A DNA stretch of 64,000 nucleotides from Candidatus Wolfebacteria bacterium GW2011_GWE2_44_13 (lineage in GTDB: Bacteria > Patescibacteria > Paceibacteria > UBA6257 > UBA9933): positions 284,686 to 348,685 of the forward strand of contig LCHW01000001.1 of assembly GCA_001000675.1 (NCBI GenBank), read 5' to 3'. Each line of letters begins with the position of its first letter. Position 1 is the first letter of the stretch. Shown here piece by piece: positions 27,024-35,139 of the stretch. Position numbers and translations under genes: made by a program. Below the pieces are notes generated by a model, which was not told where the DNA came from, searched no databases, and saw only the letters and a list, made by a program, of their open reading frames with translations.

Positions 27024-27359
27024 ATGGATAAACAAAAACTAGTTGCAATAGGGAAAGATCAATTAAAAGGCGGGATTGCAATCGACCAAGTGCGCGAGTT
27101 GCTAACATATCGCGGTGTGGAAGAAAAGGACGTTGAAGAGATTATGCAGGAAGTGCTTGCTGACGAGAGCGCGCGTCCAGAGCAGATAAGTGGCAGCGCT
27201 GTGGTTGATAAAACAGACGCCGCATTGCTCGATGTTTCGGCGGACGCACCGCTTAATCCAGTGGCTGCAAAGCAGGAACGTACGATTATTTTACTTGCAA
27301 CGATTGGGGCGGTTATCGTTGCTATCGCAGGATCGGTTGTCTATTTTCTGTATTTTTGA
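27024..27359 (+). CDS. Small membrane protein sharing the N-terminal module
   Basis: The 111-residue product begins with the same module as the preceding protein (KDQLKGGIAIDQVRELLTY) and ends in one membrane helix (about 88-110). It starts 5 bases after the previous stop, so the two are one operon and probably partly paralogous. The shared module resembles short SHOCT-like helical hairpins and may mediate oligomerisation. No family name can be given with confidence. Confidence 0.6.
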   Translation: MDKQKLVAIGKDQLKGGIAIDQVRELLTYRGVEEKDVEEIMQEVLADESARPEQISGSAVVDKTDAALLDVSADAPLNPVAAKQERTIILLATIGAVIVAIAGSVVYFLYF

Positions 27360-27418
27360 GGCCTAATAAGGCGTTTTTCGGAGAAATATAAGATACACTC
27401 CTGCAGAGCGCAGGTTTG

Positions 27419-27447
27419 TTGACATTTTAATGGTCTTCAGGTATCTT
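27419..27447 (+). promoter_or_regulatory. rplU promoter
   Basis: TTGACA (27419-27424), a 17-nt spacer and TATCTT (27442-27447), 8 nt before the ATG at 27456. Transcription would start at or within a few bases of the start codon. Confidence 0.75.
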
Positions 27448-27455
27448 TAAGTGAT

Positions 27456-27779
27456 ATGAAATTCGCAGTAATCGAAACAGGGGGAAAGCAATATAAGGTT
27501 TCCGCCGGACAAAAACTGAAGGTGGAGAAAATGGACGTCGAAATTGGCGCACAGTTTTCTTTTGACAAGGTTTTACTTGTTGCAGATGAGCAAAAGGATG
27601 GCGCCGATACCACTATTGGAACCCCATACGTTGCCGATGTTAAAGTTGGTGCAACCGTACTAAGCAAGGATCGCGATGATAAAAAAATCGTATTCCGCTA
27701 TCACAACAAGAACCGCTATCGAAAGTTTAAGACACACCGACAGCACTATATAGAGGTGGAGATTAACACCATCGGTTAA
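27456..27779 (+). CDS. rplU: 50S ribosomal protein L21
   Basis: A 107-residue ribosomal protein with the L21 landmarks: MKFAVIETGGKQYKVSAGQ at the start and YHNKNRYRKFKTHRQHY near the end, which contacts 23S rRNA. It is normally followed by rpmA (L27), but here a structured RNA element and a terminator follow instead. Confidence 0.96.
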   Translation: MKFAVIETGGKQYKVSAGQKLKVEKMDVEIGAQFSFDKVLLVADEQKDGADTTIGTPYVADVKVGATVLSKDRDDKKIVFRYHNKNRYRKFKTHRQHYIEVEINTIG

Positions 27780-27901
27780 ATTGCTCGCTCTTTTGTGGCC
27801 TACTGTGTTACGGGGCCCCATCGATTCGGTCGCAGTACTTCTGTACAGCTCTCTCGTCGATTTCCCCGTGCCTTGTATTCCATCAAAATATCAAGCAATT
27901 T
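27778..27901 (+). ncRNA. Structured RNA element, copy A (rplU 3' UTR)
   Basis: Nested helices: AAATTGCT/AGCAATTT (27778-27785 with 27894-27901), GGGG/CCCC (27812-27815 with 27864-27867), ATCGA/TCGAT (27820-27824 with 27857-27861) and GTAC/GTAC (27835-27838 with 27843-27846, loop TTCT). The 10-nt internal loops TTCGGTCGCA and AGCTCTCTCG match those of the copy after rpsF (57742-57847), while the stems differ but stay paired. Conserved CTGTGTT precedes and GCCTTG follows the core. A terminator comes directly after. Confidence 0.6.
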
Positions 27902-27904
27902 GAT

Positions 27905-27939
27905 AAAAAATCGTCAGCTCACTAGGCTGGCGATTTTTT
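27905..27939 (+). terminator. Intrinsic terminator of rplU transcript
   Basis: A6TCG-CAGC pairs with GCTG-CGAT6 around a 7-nt loop. Confidence 0.85.
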
Positions 27940-27971
27940 GTAATGAAAGAAAATTATAGGCAAAAACGTAG

Positions 27972-27977
27972 TATACT
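27972..27977 (+). promoter_or_regulatory. -10 box, probable leaderless start
   Basis: TATACT ends 8 nt before the ATG of the sigma factor gene, and no SD is present. Confidence 0.45.
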
Positions 27978-27985
27978 GTATCTAT

Positions 27986-28576
27986 ATGATTGACCACGAT
28001 TCATACGAGGAAAAATCCGATACAGAGTTGGTCGCATTAACCTTGCAAGACCGCAATGTATACGCGTATTTAATCCGTCGATATGAGATTCCGCTTGTGC
28101 GTTATGTGCGTCGGATCTCGGGATATTCTGATGACGATATCGCGGATATTCTGCAAGACGCATTTATTGGGGCGTATCGTAATTTAAATGATTTCGACAC
28201 TTCGTTGAAATTTTCCTCGTGGATATATCGAATTGTGCATAATGAAACAATATCGCACCACCGAAAGAGGCAAACACGACCACAAACCGTTTTTGTGGAA
28301 GAGGGAAGTGATTTGTTTGAATCGCTTGCATCGGAAGTGGATGTACCTCGGGACGTAGATCAAGCGTTAGTTGCGCAGCGTATCCGAGCAATTCTCGACA
28401 CTATGGATGCAAAGTATCGAGATGTGCTGGTGCTTAAATTTCTCGAGGATAAAGATTATCGAGAAATATCCGATATTTTGCAAAAGCCTATGGGGACAGT
28501 TGCTACATTAATTAATCGTGCGAAGAAACAGTTCAAGGAAAAGGTTGAGCATGATGTCGCGATATCGTCGACATAA
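27986..28576 (+). CDS. ECF-type RNA polymerase sigma factor
   Basis: A 196-residue sigma-70 family protein with only regions 2 and 4. Region 2 runs from about 25 to 95 (YLIRRYEIPLVRYVRRI, DILQDAFIGAYRNL, FSSWIYRIVHNE). Region 4 runs from about 135 to 190 (LDTMDAKYRDVLVLKFLE, then an HTH with MGTVATLINRAKK). It directs RNA polymerase to a small regulon, usually an envelope or stress response. The membrane protein encoded 8 bases downstream is in the place where an anti-sigma factor is expected. Confidence 0.92.
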   Translation: MIDHDSYEEKSDTELVALTLQDRNVYAYLIRRYEIPLVRYVRRISGYSDDDIADILQDAFIGAYRNLNDFDTSLKFSSWIYRIVHNETISHHRKRQTRPQTVFVEEGSDLFESLASEVDVPRDVDQALVAQRIRAILDTMDAKYRDVLVLKFLEDKDYREISDILQKPMGTVATLINRAKKQFKEKVEHDVAISST

Positions 28577-28583
28577 CACTACT

Positions 28584-29372
28584 ATGAAAGATTATTCAAA
28601 AGATATTTTGCAAACATTACAAAACAAGCAGATTGAACCGCTTCCACGGTGGGTGTTTTTAGCTCGTCAAATTGCAATCATTAGCGCCTTCGTACTCTCT
28701 GTGGTTATTGGAGGTATTTCTGTTTCCGTCATCCTTTCTTCATTGTCTGAGGTTGCCGATTTTGGTATGGGGCGGATAATGCGTATGCATCCGGGGCCAT
28801 TCTTATTTACCTATTTGCCCTACATTTGGGTTGTTGTCATGGGGCTGTTTAGTATTTCCGCATACATGGAGATGCGACACACAAAAGGCGGATATCGATA
28901 TCAATCCATTACTATCGTAGGCGCAAGTATTTTAGCGAGCTTGCTACTCGGAGTGGCGTTTCATACTGTTGGCATGGGGCGATTTGTTGATCGTCGGGTT
29001 TCAGAAGCAATCCCACAGTATCGCGGGCTTGATGCACGGAAGATGCACTTATGGATGCAACCGCAGATGGGCATGCTCGCAGGACGTATTGTTTCAGGGA
29101 ATGCCACGACGACATTTGTTCTCGAAGATTTTTCCGGCACACAATGGATTGTAGAAAGTGCTGATGCGGTGGTGCGTGGATCAATTGAAGGGACTTCTGG
29201 AGAACGTATTCGCGCGGCCGGTACTATTATCCGAGCGGGTGTTTTTCGCGCAACCGAACTATTTCCTTGGGAGCGAAACGGAATGATGCAGGGGGGTATG
29301 CGACCCGTAACTGACATTGAACAACGAGGCATGTTATTGCGTGAAAGAAATATGCGCGGTATGCCGTATTAA
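28584..29372 (+). CDS. Membrane protein in ECF sigma operon (possible anti-sigma role)
   Basis: A 262-residue protein with a short cytoplasmic N-terminus (about 1-30), three membrane helices (about 30-55, 78-98 and 112-135) and an extracytoplasmic C-terminal domain that ends in Met-rich segments (GMMQGGMRP, RNMRGMPY). ATG 28584 follows the sigma gene by 8 bases; the longer frame to 28518 overlaps the sigma gene. Its place fits an anti-sigma factor, but no zinc anti-sigma motif is seen. The Met-rich stretches suggest copper or redox sensing, which is inference. Confidence 0.6.
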   Translation: MKDYSKDILQTLQNKQIEPLPRWVFLARQIAIISAFVLSVVIGGISVSVILSSLSEVADFGMGRIMRMHPGPFLFTYLPYIWVVVMGLFSISAYMEMRHTKGGYRYQSITIVGASILASLLLGVAFHTVGMGRFVDRRVSEAIPQYRGLDARKMHLWMQPQMGMLAGRIVSGNATTTFVLEDFSGTQWIVESADAVVRGSIEGTSGERIRAAGTIIRAGVFRATELFPWERNGMMQGGMRPVTDIEQRGMLLRERNMRGMPY

Positions 29373-29456
29373 TAAATAAGAACAACGGTCAAGAACTACA
29401 ACGTGCACATTGTGGAATCGTGCGACCGTGTTCGATATTCATTTTTACTTTTTATT

Positions 29457-29897
29457 ATGAACAAGAAACTTATATTAGGAGTTGCGGGGCTGGCGATTGT
29501 TGCAGGCGTTGTTGGTATCGCAACAAGCACGACCTACGCTGCTCGCGGTGGTAGAATGATGGGAGGAAATAATGCTACTTCGACGGTTGCTATTGCAGCA
29601 CAGCGAGACGCTATGACAGCCCATCGTGATGCAGTTAGCAAAGCAATTGCTGCAGGGGATTATACCGCATGGAAAACAGCCATGAGTACACTTCCAGGTA
29701 ACGGACGTGGAATCGATATGATGAGTGGTATTACCGAGGCAAATTTCTCTCGATTCGTTGAGATGCATAACCTTATGACGCAGGCAGACGCTATTCGCAC
29801 TGAGCTTGGCCTCGGAGAACGAGGAAATATGCAGGGTGGTATGCATGGACGTGGGCAAGGCATGGGTATGCAGATGCGGACGGCTGTCAATCAATAA
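29457..29897 (+). CDS. Secreted Met/Gly-rich small protein
   Basis: The 146-residue product has a signal peptide (MNKKLILGVAGLAIVAGVVG, cleavage likely after TYA near residue 30) and a helical mature part. It ends in repeated GGM/GMxM patterns (MQGGMHGRGQGMGMQMR). Such proteins resemble Spy/CpxP-like or metal-binding periplasmic proteins. It is the third gene of the sigma operon and is followed by a terminator. ATG 29457 gives the proper signal peptide; the frame is open to a GTG at 29403. Confidence 0.65.
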   Translation: MNKKLILGVAGLAIVAGVVGIATSTTYAARGGRMMGGNNATSTVAIAAQRDAMTAHRDAVSKAIAAGDYTAWKTAMSTLPGNGRGIDMMSGITEANFSRFVEMHNLMTQADAIRTELGLGERGNMQGGMHGRGQGMGMQMRTAVNQ

Positions 29898-29911
29898 GAA
29901 AAATAAATAAT

Positions 29912-29943
29912 AAAAAATACGAAGCGTGGGGCTTCGTATTTTT
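29912..29943 (+). terminator. Intrinsic terminator
   Basis: A6TACGAAGC pairs with GCTTCGTAT5 around GTGGG. Confidence 0.9.
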
Positions 29944-29973
29944 ATGTTGGAGGAAGTGGCATACTCTTATATT

Positions 29974-30546
29974 ATGAATAATTATAAAAATGGGTTTGCT
30001 CCAATTTTTGTTATCTTACTGATTGTTGTTGCGGTTTTGGCTATCGGTAGCGGTGCATATTATATAGGGAGTAAGAAAAACAGTAAAGGAGGAGAATCTC
30101 CTGAGATTATTATTCCGACCACTCAAATAAACGAACAAACGAATCTTGTAGATGTGCCTATAAATCAACAAAACACAACAACTCAGCAAGATGCTTCGAT
30201 AGGTCAAGAAACCGCAACCCCAATAATTCCCAGTTTTTCCCCAGTCTCCGTTAATTCAAAAATATATACGGGACCATATCATGATTCCAGTGGTCCAGTT
30301 TCAGTAGCATACAACACAAAGGTTTCGATTAGCTGGACTTCATCTACTTCGTCTGGAGATAAAAGTCAAAAATGCTATGCAGCATATGATAATGGTGGCG
30401 CAAATAAAGAGAAAATAACTCTTGACGGGCGTTATGGAGTCTTCTCAACCAAACCACTCATAAAGGATACGGAAGTCACTATTGCTTGCATTGATCAAAA
30501 TGGAAATATTGGAAGCGACATCATTGTTATCAACATTACGCGTTAA
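29974..30546 (+). CDS. Single-pass exported protein, unknown
   Basis: A 190-residue protein. After a short N-terminus there is one membrane helix (about 10-32, APIFVILLIVVAVLAIGSGA), then a Thr/Gln/Asn-rich linker. A beta-rich domain of about 85 residues follows with two cysteines (QKCYAAYD, VTIACID) that could form a disulfide, as in Ig-like folds. The start at 29974 excludes 16 odd residues of the longer frame. The 204 bases after it hold no gene that I can see. Confidence 0.55.
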   Translation: MNNYKNGFAPIFVILLIVVAVLAIGSGAYYIGSKKNSKGGESPEIIIPTTQINEQTNLVDVPINQQNTTTQQDASIGQETATPIIPSFSPVSVNSKIYTGPYHDSSGPVSVAYNTKVSISWTSSTSSGDKSQKCYAAYDNGGANKEKITLDGRYGVFSTKPLIKDTEVTIACIDQNGNIGSDIIVINITR

Positions 30547-30750
30547 TTGGTGAGGTAAATAAGATAAAAAGCAATTTATTTAAAAGTTTAAAGTGGATAA
30601 GTACCTTTAGCGCGACAACATAGAACAAGTTATCTAAAAGGTGACTTTGTTTTCTGCTATTTTACGTGACTGGTGCTAGGGGGCCATGTGGGAACTTTTT
30701 TAAAATACTAATATTATACAAAAACATAATTTTCGTATATAGTATTAAAA

Positions 30751-31452
30751 ATGGAAAAAGACGTAACTCAAAATTTTACGTGGAAAGCCGCGTTCCGAAA
30801 ATTATTTTTGGCAATAGTATGGTTTATAATGTTGTCGATCATTGGGCTTGTGATCCTCGGGGTTATAATGGGCGGCTCTAAAGATGGCGGTGAAAACTGG
30901 GGACCGGGTCTCGGACTTGCTTTAATATTTGTTGCGGTTGTCCTTCCAATATCGGCCCTTATTGCTATTTTAGTAGTTTCTGTTAAATCCCCAAAGGGAA
31001 CTCGGCTGAAATATTTTTTTGCACTAGCCCTATTTATAGGGGCATTGGCTGCGCTATGGGGGGCTGGGATGGTGGCAATAGTAAAAACTAAGGATATTCT
31101 TGGTTCTTCATCAACGATGTGTAAGCTCGAGCCATCTCAAGAGAAAAAGGATTACTGCTATAAAGAGCAGGCAAGAATTAATAAAGATCTGACTATATGC
31201 GAACAATCATCTACTCAAGATAGTTGTATCGATGCTTATTATTTTGACTTATCTCGGGCGGGAAATAATATTGATTTTTGTAAACAATCACCAAGGCCAG
31301 ATAAATGCTTCTACGACAATATCAAATTCAGGGCAGACTATAACTTGTTTCTAGATAAAAATATCGAAACATATAAGTCAATATGTAATTCTATTGGCGG
31401 AGTACAGCTGAAGAATGGCTGTATAGAGTTGTTAAATGAAAACTTCAAGTAA
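30751..31452 (+). CDS. Membrane protein with Cys-rich extracytoplasmic domain
   Basis: A 233-residue protein with three hydrophobic segments (about 18-45, 55-75 and 85-110), then a soluble C-terminal domain with eight cysteines spaced as pairs (MCKLEP, DYCYKEQ, TICEQ, DSCIDAYY, FCKQ, KCFYD, ICNSIGG, GCIEL). This suggests four disulfides or a helical repeat fold. The family is not recognised. It is AT-rich and converges on recR with a shared terminator. Confidence 0.6.
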   Translation: MEKDVTQNFTWKAAFRKLFLAIVWFIMLSIIGLVILGVIMGGSKDGGENWGPGLGLALIFVAVVLPISALIAILVVSVKSPKGTRLKYFFALALFIGALAALWGAGMVAIVKTKDILGSSSTMCKLEPSQEKKDYCYKEQARINKDLTICEQSSTQDSCIDAYYFDLSRAGNNIDFCKQSPRPDKCFYDNIKFRADYNLFLDKNIETYKSICNSIGGVQLKNGCIELLNENFK

Positions 31453-31455
31453 GCA

Positions 31456-31486
31456 AAGAAAAATCGCCTTATTGGCGATTTTTCTT
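31456..31486. terminator. Bidirectional terminator
   Basis: AAGAAAAATCGCC pairs with GGCGATTTTTCTT around TTATT, between convergent genes. Confidence 0.9.
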
Positions 31487-31513
31487 AATGGGCTGGCGGT
31501 CATGGATTCGAAC

Positions 31514-32113
31514 CTAAATTCTTCGTTCTAGCGCTTGCTCAAGGGTGTCTTCATCGGCGAATTCTATTTCTCCACCGGTTGGAATGCCTCGGCCGAGGCG
31601 AGTGAACTTTTTCGCATACCCTTCGAGCTCATTTTTGATAACCATGGCGTTTAGGTCGCCATATGTTGTTGGGTTGGTTGCGATAATTATTTCTTCTGCC
31701 TGTCCGTCTAGCTTCTTCTGAATAACACTTTTTAAATGTCCCATGCGTAATCGTTGTGTTGCGTCGAGAATACCTCCTTTGGTGAGCTCGCCGATAATAA
31801 GATAGCGCCCTGTAAACTTTCGTGTGCGTTCAATGGACATCAAGTCCGTCTCTTTTTCGACGATCATAATTGTTTCTTGTGCGCGATTTGGATTTTCACA
31901 AATAGTGCAAAGATTTTCTTCGTTGGAATGGATAAAAAAACAATTTGTGCATACTTTTATTGAGCTGAGATCTACGATTGCGCGTGCCATTTCGTTTATC
32001 TTACTCTTGCCGCTACTGATAAGAAAAAAAGCAAGCCGTGTTGCTTGGCGGGGTCCTATGGCAGGTAGTTTTGCAAATACGTCGATGAAGTTGCGAATTT
32101 GTTGGGGAAGCAT
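31514..32113 (-). CDS. recR: Recombination protein RecR
   Basis: RecR acts with RecO (and RecF) to load RecA at gaps in single-stranded DNA. The 199-residue protein has the N-terminal helix-hairpin-helix (FAKLPAIGPRQATRLAFFL), the zinc finger (CTNCFF then CTICEN) and the Toprim domain (MIVEKETDLMSIERTRKF, EIIIATNPTTYGD). Length is normal. It lies downstream of dnaB on the same strand, separated by a dispersed inverted repeat. Confidence 0.96.
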   Translation of the reverse strand: MLPQQIRNFIDVFAKLPAIGPRQATRLAFFLISSGKSKINEMARAIVDLSSIKVCTNCFFIHSNEENLCTICENPNRAQETIMIVEKETDLMSIERTRKFTGRYLIIGELTKGGILDATQRLRMGHLKSVIQKKLDGQAEEIIIATNPTTYGDLNAMVIKNELEGYAKKFTRLGRGIPTGGEIEFADEDTLEQALERRI

Positions 32114-32161
32114 GGGGGATAGCTCGTTAGAAGGGAAGCTTATTAGCGAATACGCTCGAGA

Positions 32162-32237
32162 GTGTCACCCCGGCGGAGACCGGGGTCCAGTTTTTTAAAC
32201 CTATACTTCTAGATTCCGGCCTCCGCCGGAATGACAC
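32162..32237. repeat. Dispersed intergenic inverted repeat
   Basis: GTGTCA ... TGACAC ends enclose two GC-rich hairpins (CCCCGGcggagaCCGGGG and TCCGGCctcCGCCGGA). It belongs to the GTCATTCC...GGAATCCAG family also found at 46028, 57222 and 58784. Confidence 0.75.
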
Positions 32238-32256
32238 CCTCTTGGGTTTATATTTT

Positions 32257-33600
32257 TTAAATCGTATGTACGGTATCTACCTCGGTAAAAGAAACCTTTT
32301 CTGGATTCCACAAAAGAGGAACATCTCCGAGCGGACCGTTACGATGTTTAGATACAATAATGGCTGCCTTATTTTTTTCTTCTGCGGACATAAGATCTTT
32401 GTTATCTCGATTGTATCGATGGATAAACATAACGATGTCCGCGTCTTGTTCCCATGATCCTGTTTCACGAAGGTCGGAAAGTTTTGGCTCGCCACCGCGA
32501 GATTCGATATTACGGCTGAGCTGTGATAGTGCAAGCACGGGAACGTTTAATTCACGAGCAAGGCCTTTGATGCCATGACTGATTTCGGTAAATTGCTGTA
32601 CGCTGTTTTCGTTGTGTCTTCCTGGCTGAATAAGCTGGACGTAGTCTATGACAATCATGTCGAGGTCATGTTCCATCTTTAACTTTCGCGCCATGGAGCG
32701 GATTTGTAATACAGTTGGCGACGGGGTGTCGTCGATGTATATCTTCATGCGTGATAGACGGTCGAGCGCCGCTTGTATCATCTGGAAATCCATTTCGTCG
32801 GTTATGCGGCCTGAACGAAGGTTCCACAACGGAACGCCAGATTCTGTAGAAATGAGACGATCGATAAGTTGCTCCTTGGACATTTCGAGCGAGAACACGG
32901 CAACTGAAGCGCCTGTCTTTGCGGCACCGCGAACCATGTCGAGCGTTACTGCAGTTTTACCCATGGATGGACGAGCGCCGAGGATGACCATGTCTGATTT
33001 TTGAAACCCTGAAAGGAGGTCATCAAGCCCCTTGAAGCCCGAGCTTGTGCCTGAAAGGCCTTGCATGCCCAAATTCTTTTCCATGCGCTCGTAGGCCGCT
33101 TTAAGGTGGTCAGAGATTGGGGTGAATGCGTATGTCTTTGATTTTTGATTGATTGCAAAAATTTTCTGCTCAATCATATCGAGCATTTCCTCGGGCTCTT
33201 CTTGGTTCTGGAATACGTCTTCGCTAATACGGGCTGCGGTGGTTAATAGCTCTCGCAACACTTTCTTTTGACGCACAATGCCTCCGTAGTGGTCTACGTG
33301 CGCGGCAGAAGGGACGGTGTTAATAAGTTCAGTTAAATAGGACGTACCACCCACGGTGTCCATCTGATTTTTGTCCTTTAGCTTAGTGCTAACGGTTAAA
33401 ATATCGATGGGCTGATTTTTTTCGAACAATTCAACGATTGATTGATAGATCTTTTGGTGTGCAGGAACATAAAAATCCTTCTCTTCAAGGAAGTCTACGA
33501 CGCGTAAGACAGCGTTTTTGTCCAACATTAATGAGCCGAGAACAGATTTTTCGGCGTCGAGATCTTGCGGCGGTAATTTTGGATTTAAGCCTTCTTTCAT
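32257..33600 (-). CDS. dnaB: Replicative DNA helicase DnaB
   Basis: The hexameric helicase that unwinds DNA at the replication fork. The 447-residue protein has the N-terminal primase-interaction domain (LPPQDLDAEKSVLGSLML) and the RecA-like domain with Walker A GARPSMGKTA, Walker B MIVIDYVQLI and the arginine-finger region. No intein is present. ATG 33600 is chosen because the longer frame to 33642 would start upstream of the promoter -10 box at 33631-33636. Confidence 0.95.
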   Translation of the reverse strand: MKEGLNPKLPPQDLDAEKSVLGSLMLDKNAVLRVVDFLEEKDFYVPAHQKIYQSIVELFEKNQPIDILTVSTKLKDKNQMDTVGGTSYLTELINTVPSAAHVDHYGGIVRQKKVLRELLTTAARISEDVFQNQEEPEEMLDMIEQKIFAINQKSKTYAFTPISDHLKAAYERMEKNLGMQGLSGTSSGFKGLDDLLSGFQKSDMVILGARPSMGKTAVTLDMVRGAAKTGASVAVFSLEMSKEQLIDRLISTESGVPLWNLRSGRITDEMDFQMIQAALDRLSRMKIYIDDTPSPTVLQIRSMARKLKMEHDLDMIVIDYVQLIQPGRHNENSVQQFTEISHGIKGLARELNVPVLALSQLSRNIESRGGEPKLSDLRETGSWEQDADIVMFIHRYNRDNKDLMSAEEKNKAAIIVSKHRNGPLGDVPLLWNPEKVSFTEVDTVHTI

Positions 33601-33630
33601 AGTTTGGGTAGACACTTCCGTAATGTTTCT

Positions 33631-33659
33631 ATTGTAGGGCAAGAGTTGCCCAGGGGCAA
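33631..33659 (-). promoter_or_regulatory. dnaB promoter
   Basis: On the minus strand: TTGCCC, a 17-nt spacer and TACAAT. It supports the dnaB start at 33600. Confidence 0.6.
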
Positions 33660-33750
33660 GGGTAAATGAATATGCACAGGCTGTGAGCGGGCTATTTGCC
33701 GCTCGTTTTATGTATTGCTTTTTAGGTGTAAATGTTCTTTAATATCCCTA

Positions 33751-34362
33751 ATGATGAGTAAATTATATCTCAAAGTTCCTCGGCAGGTTCGTCTGTTCGT
33801 ATTGCTACTCATAGCAATGTTTTTGGTATATTTTGTTGGGCGATTTTTACTTGCCCAAACAGCTACTGTTCCGGAGAGTTTTACGCAAGCACGACAGCAA
33901 GCTTCGCTTATTGCGCAAGATATTGTAGGAATGTCTAAAGACTCCGCAATGCGTGTTAGCGCTATTTCTACACTTAATAATGATGGAAAATATGCTGAGG
34001 CACTTGCGTTGGTTACGCAAGAGCTTGAGCGAAATAGACAGATTCGCGATAAGGCAATCGCATTGTCTGAGCAGTTGCAGGCCATGACATTAAACGTTTC
34101 TGCTATTGAACCAAAAACGTCTGCTCAGGCCGCGCTCGGGGCGGTGAGTACAGAAGTAACGCTTATTGGGCACTTGCTTACGTATAACGACTACCTTAAT
34201 CAGCTCCTCGGGATCATCAAAGGAAAAATCGTGCGAGACCCAGAAGCGTTATCATCTGATGTCTCTGAGTTGGTAAAAAAGATTAACGATGAGTCAATCG
34301 TTGTAAATGAGCTGAACGAAACGTTCAATGATCAGCTCGATACATTTGATCGAGGGTTTTAA
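33751..34362 (+). CDS. Single-pass membrane protein with helical domain
   Basis: A 203-residue protein. A basic N-terminus is followed by one membrane helix (about 14-34, LLLIAMFLVYFVGRFLLA) and a long helical, probably coiled-coil extracytoplasmic part with many Glu, Gln and Asn. No catalytic motif was found. ATG 33751 is chosen over a TTG at 33715 because that alternative adds a cysteine-containing segment without an SD. A second ATG follows immediately at 33754. Confidence 0.55.
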   Translation: MMSKLYLKVPRQVRLFVLLLIAMFLVYFVGRFLLAQTATVPESFTQARQQASLIAQDIVGMSKDSAMRVSAISTLNNDGKYAEALALVTQELERNRQIRDKAIALSEQLQAMTLNVSAIEPKTSAQAALGAVSTEVTLIGHLLTYNDYLNQLLGIIKGKIVRDPEALSSDVSELVKKINDESIVVNELNETFNDQLDTFDRGF

Positions 34363-34369
34363 TATGTGT

Positions 34370-34405
34370 AAATAAAACTCGCTCGCATGAGCGGGTTTTA
34401 TTTTT
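34370..34405 (+). terminator. Intrinsic terminator
   Basis: AATAAAAC-CGCTC pairs with GAGCG-GTTTTATT around GCAT. Confidence 0.85.
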
Positions 34406-34437
34406 GCGTAAATGCTCCTTTTAAAAAGGTAACTGTG

Positions 34438-34483
34438 ATATACTATATATTATTCATAAAAAATTCCGTTGCGTATAGTATAT
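34438..34483 (+). promoter_or_regulatory. Inverted repeat upstream of signalling cluster
   Basis: ATATACTATA (34438-34447) and TATAGTATAT (34474-34483) form a perfect 10-bp inverted repeat 26 bases apart, and each arm is flanked on one side by GGTAAC. It may be an operator pair for the genes that follow. Confidence 0.4.
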
Positions 34484-34539
34484 GGTAACCTATGCGAAGG
34501 TAGGCGATAGTGGTTGGAGCGGTTCACTAGCGTATAATT

Positions 34540-35094
34540 ATGAACAACATAAATGAAAAATTAGCGCAGATGTCAGGCGGGGAGGTGATTGCAATTGACG
34601 TGCCGGCAGATGGCATCATGCGTGCTAATGTGGAAATCATAAAGAATCTACATGCGCAAGGGTATGTAGGTGTGTACATTGCATTGTCTAAGAATTATCA
34701 AGAGCTTGCGCAAATATTTGATTACGCAGGCATTGACAAGACGAAGCTCTACATTGTCGACGGTATTTCGAATGTATATGGAAGTGCTCTATCAAAGTTG
34801 CCAAATGTGAAATACGTCGATAGCCCATCTGCAATCAAGACTATTGATGGCGCAGTTAAAGATTTTCTCGATACAATACAAGGAGATAAAAAGTTTGTTT
34901 TGCTGGATTCTGCTACGGTACTATTACTGTACAATTCTTTTGAGCAGGTAGTGTCTTTGTGCGGCATGTTGTCGGAGAGAGCTAAAAAAGATCGGAGTGT
35001 TTGCATTATCATGTCTCTTTTCTTAGGGGTGCCAAATAAGAAAATGAGTGAAGGCCTAGTAGCCGTCGTTGATGAATTTGTTAGTTTCTCATAA
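34540..35094 (+). CDS. RecA/KaiC-fold-like protein without P-loop
   Basis: A 184-residue alpha/beta protein. Alternating hydrophobic strands (EVIAIDVPAD, GVYIALSK, KLYIVDGIS, FVLLDSATVLLL, VCIIMSLFL) and the Walker B-like LLDS suggest a RecA/KaiC-type core. The Walker A position reads MSGGEVIAIDVPAD and cannot bind phosphate normally. Similar proteins occur next to histidine kinases in archaea and CPR. It lies 45 bases before the PAS kinase and may be part of that signalling unit. Confidence 0.5.
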   Translation: MNNINEKLAQMSGGEVIAIDVPADGIMRANVEIIKNLHAQGYVGVYIALSKNYQELAQIFDYAGIDKTKLYIVDGISNVYGSALSKLPNVKYVDSPSAIKTIDGAVKDFLDTIQGDKKFVLLDSATVLLLYNSFEQVVSLCGMLSERAKKDRSVCIIMSLFLGVPNKKMSEGLVAVVDEFVSFS

Positions 35095-35139
35095 ATCGGC
35101 TAACTCATAATCGTGGAAGAATATTTATATATACGAGTT

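Noticed and set aside
31499..31520. T-arm-like sequence GGATTCGAACC beside recR
   Set aside because: No matching acceptor or anticodon arm is found on either strand; it lies at the recR stop and is probably chance.
34533..34538. TATAAT as promoter for the RecA-like gene
   Set aside because: It ends one base before the ATG, so transcription would start inside the gene, and no -35 box is at the right distance.
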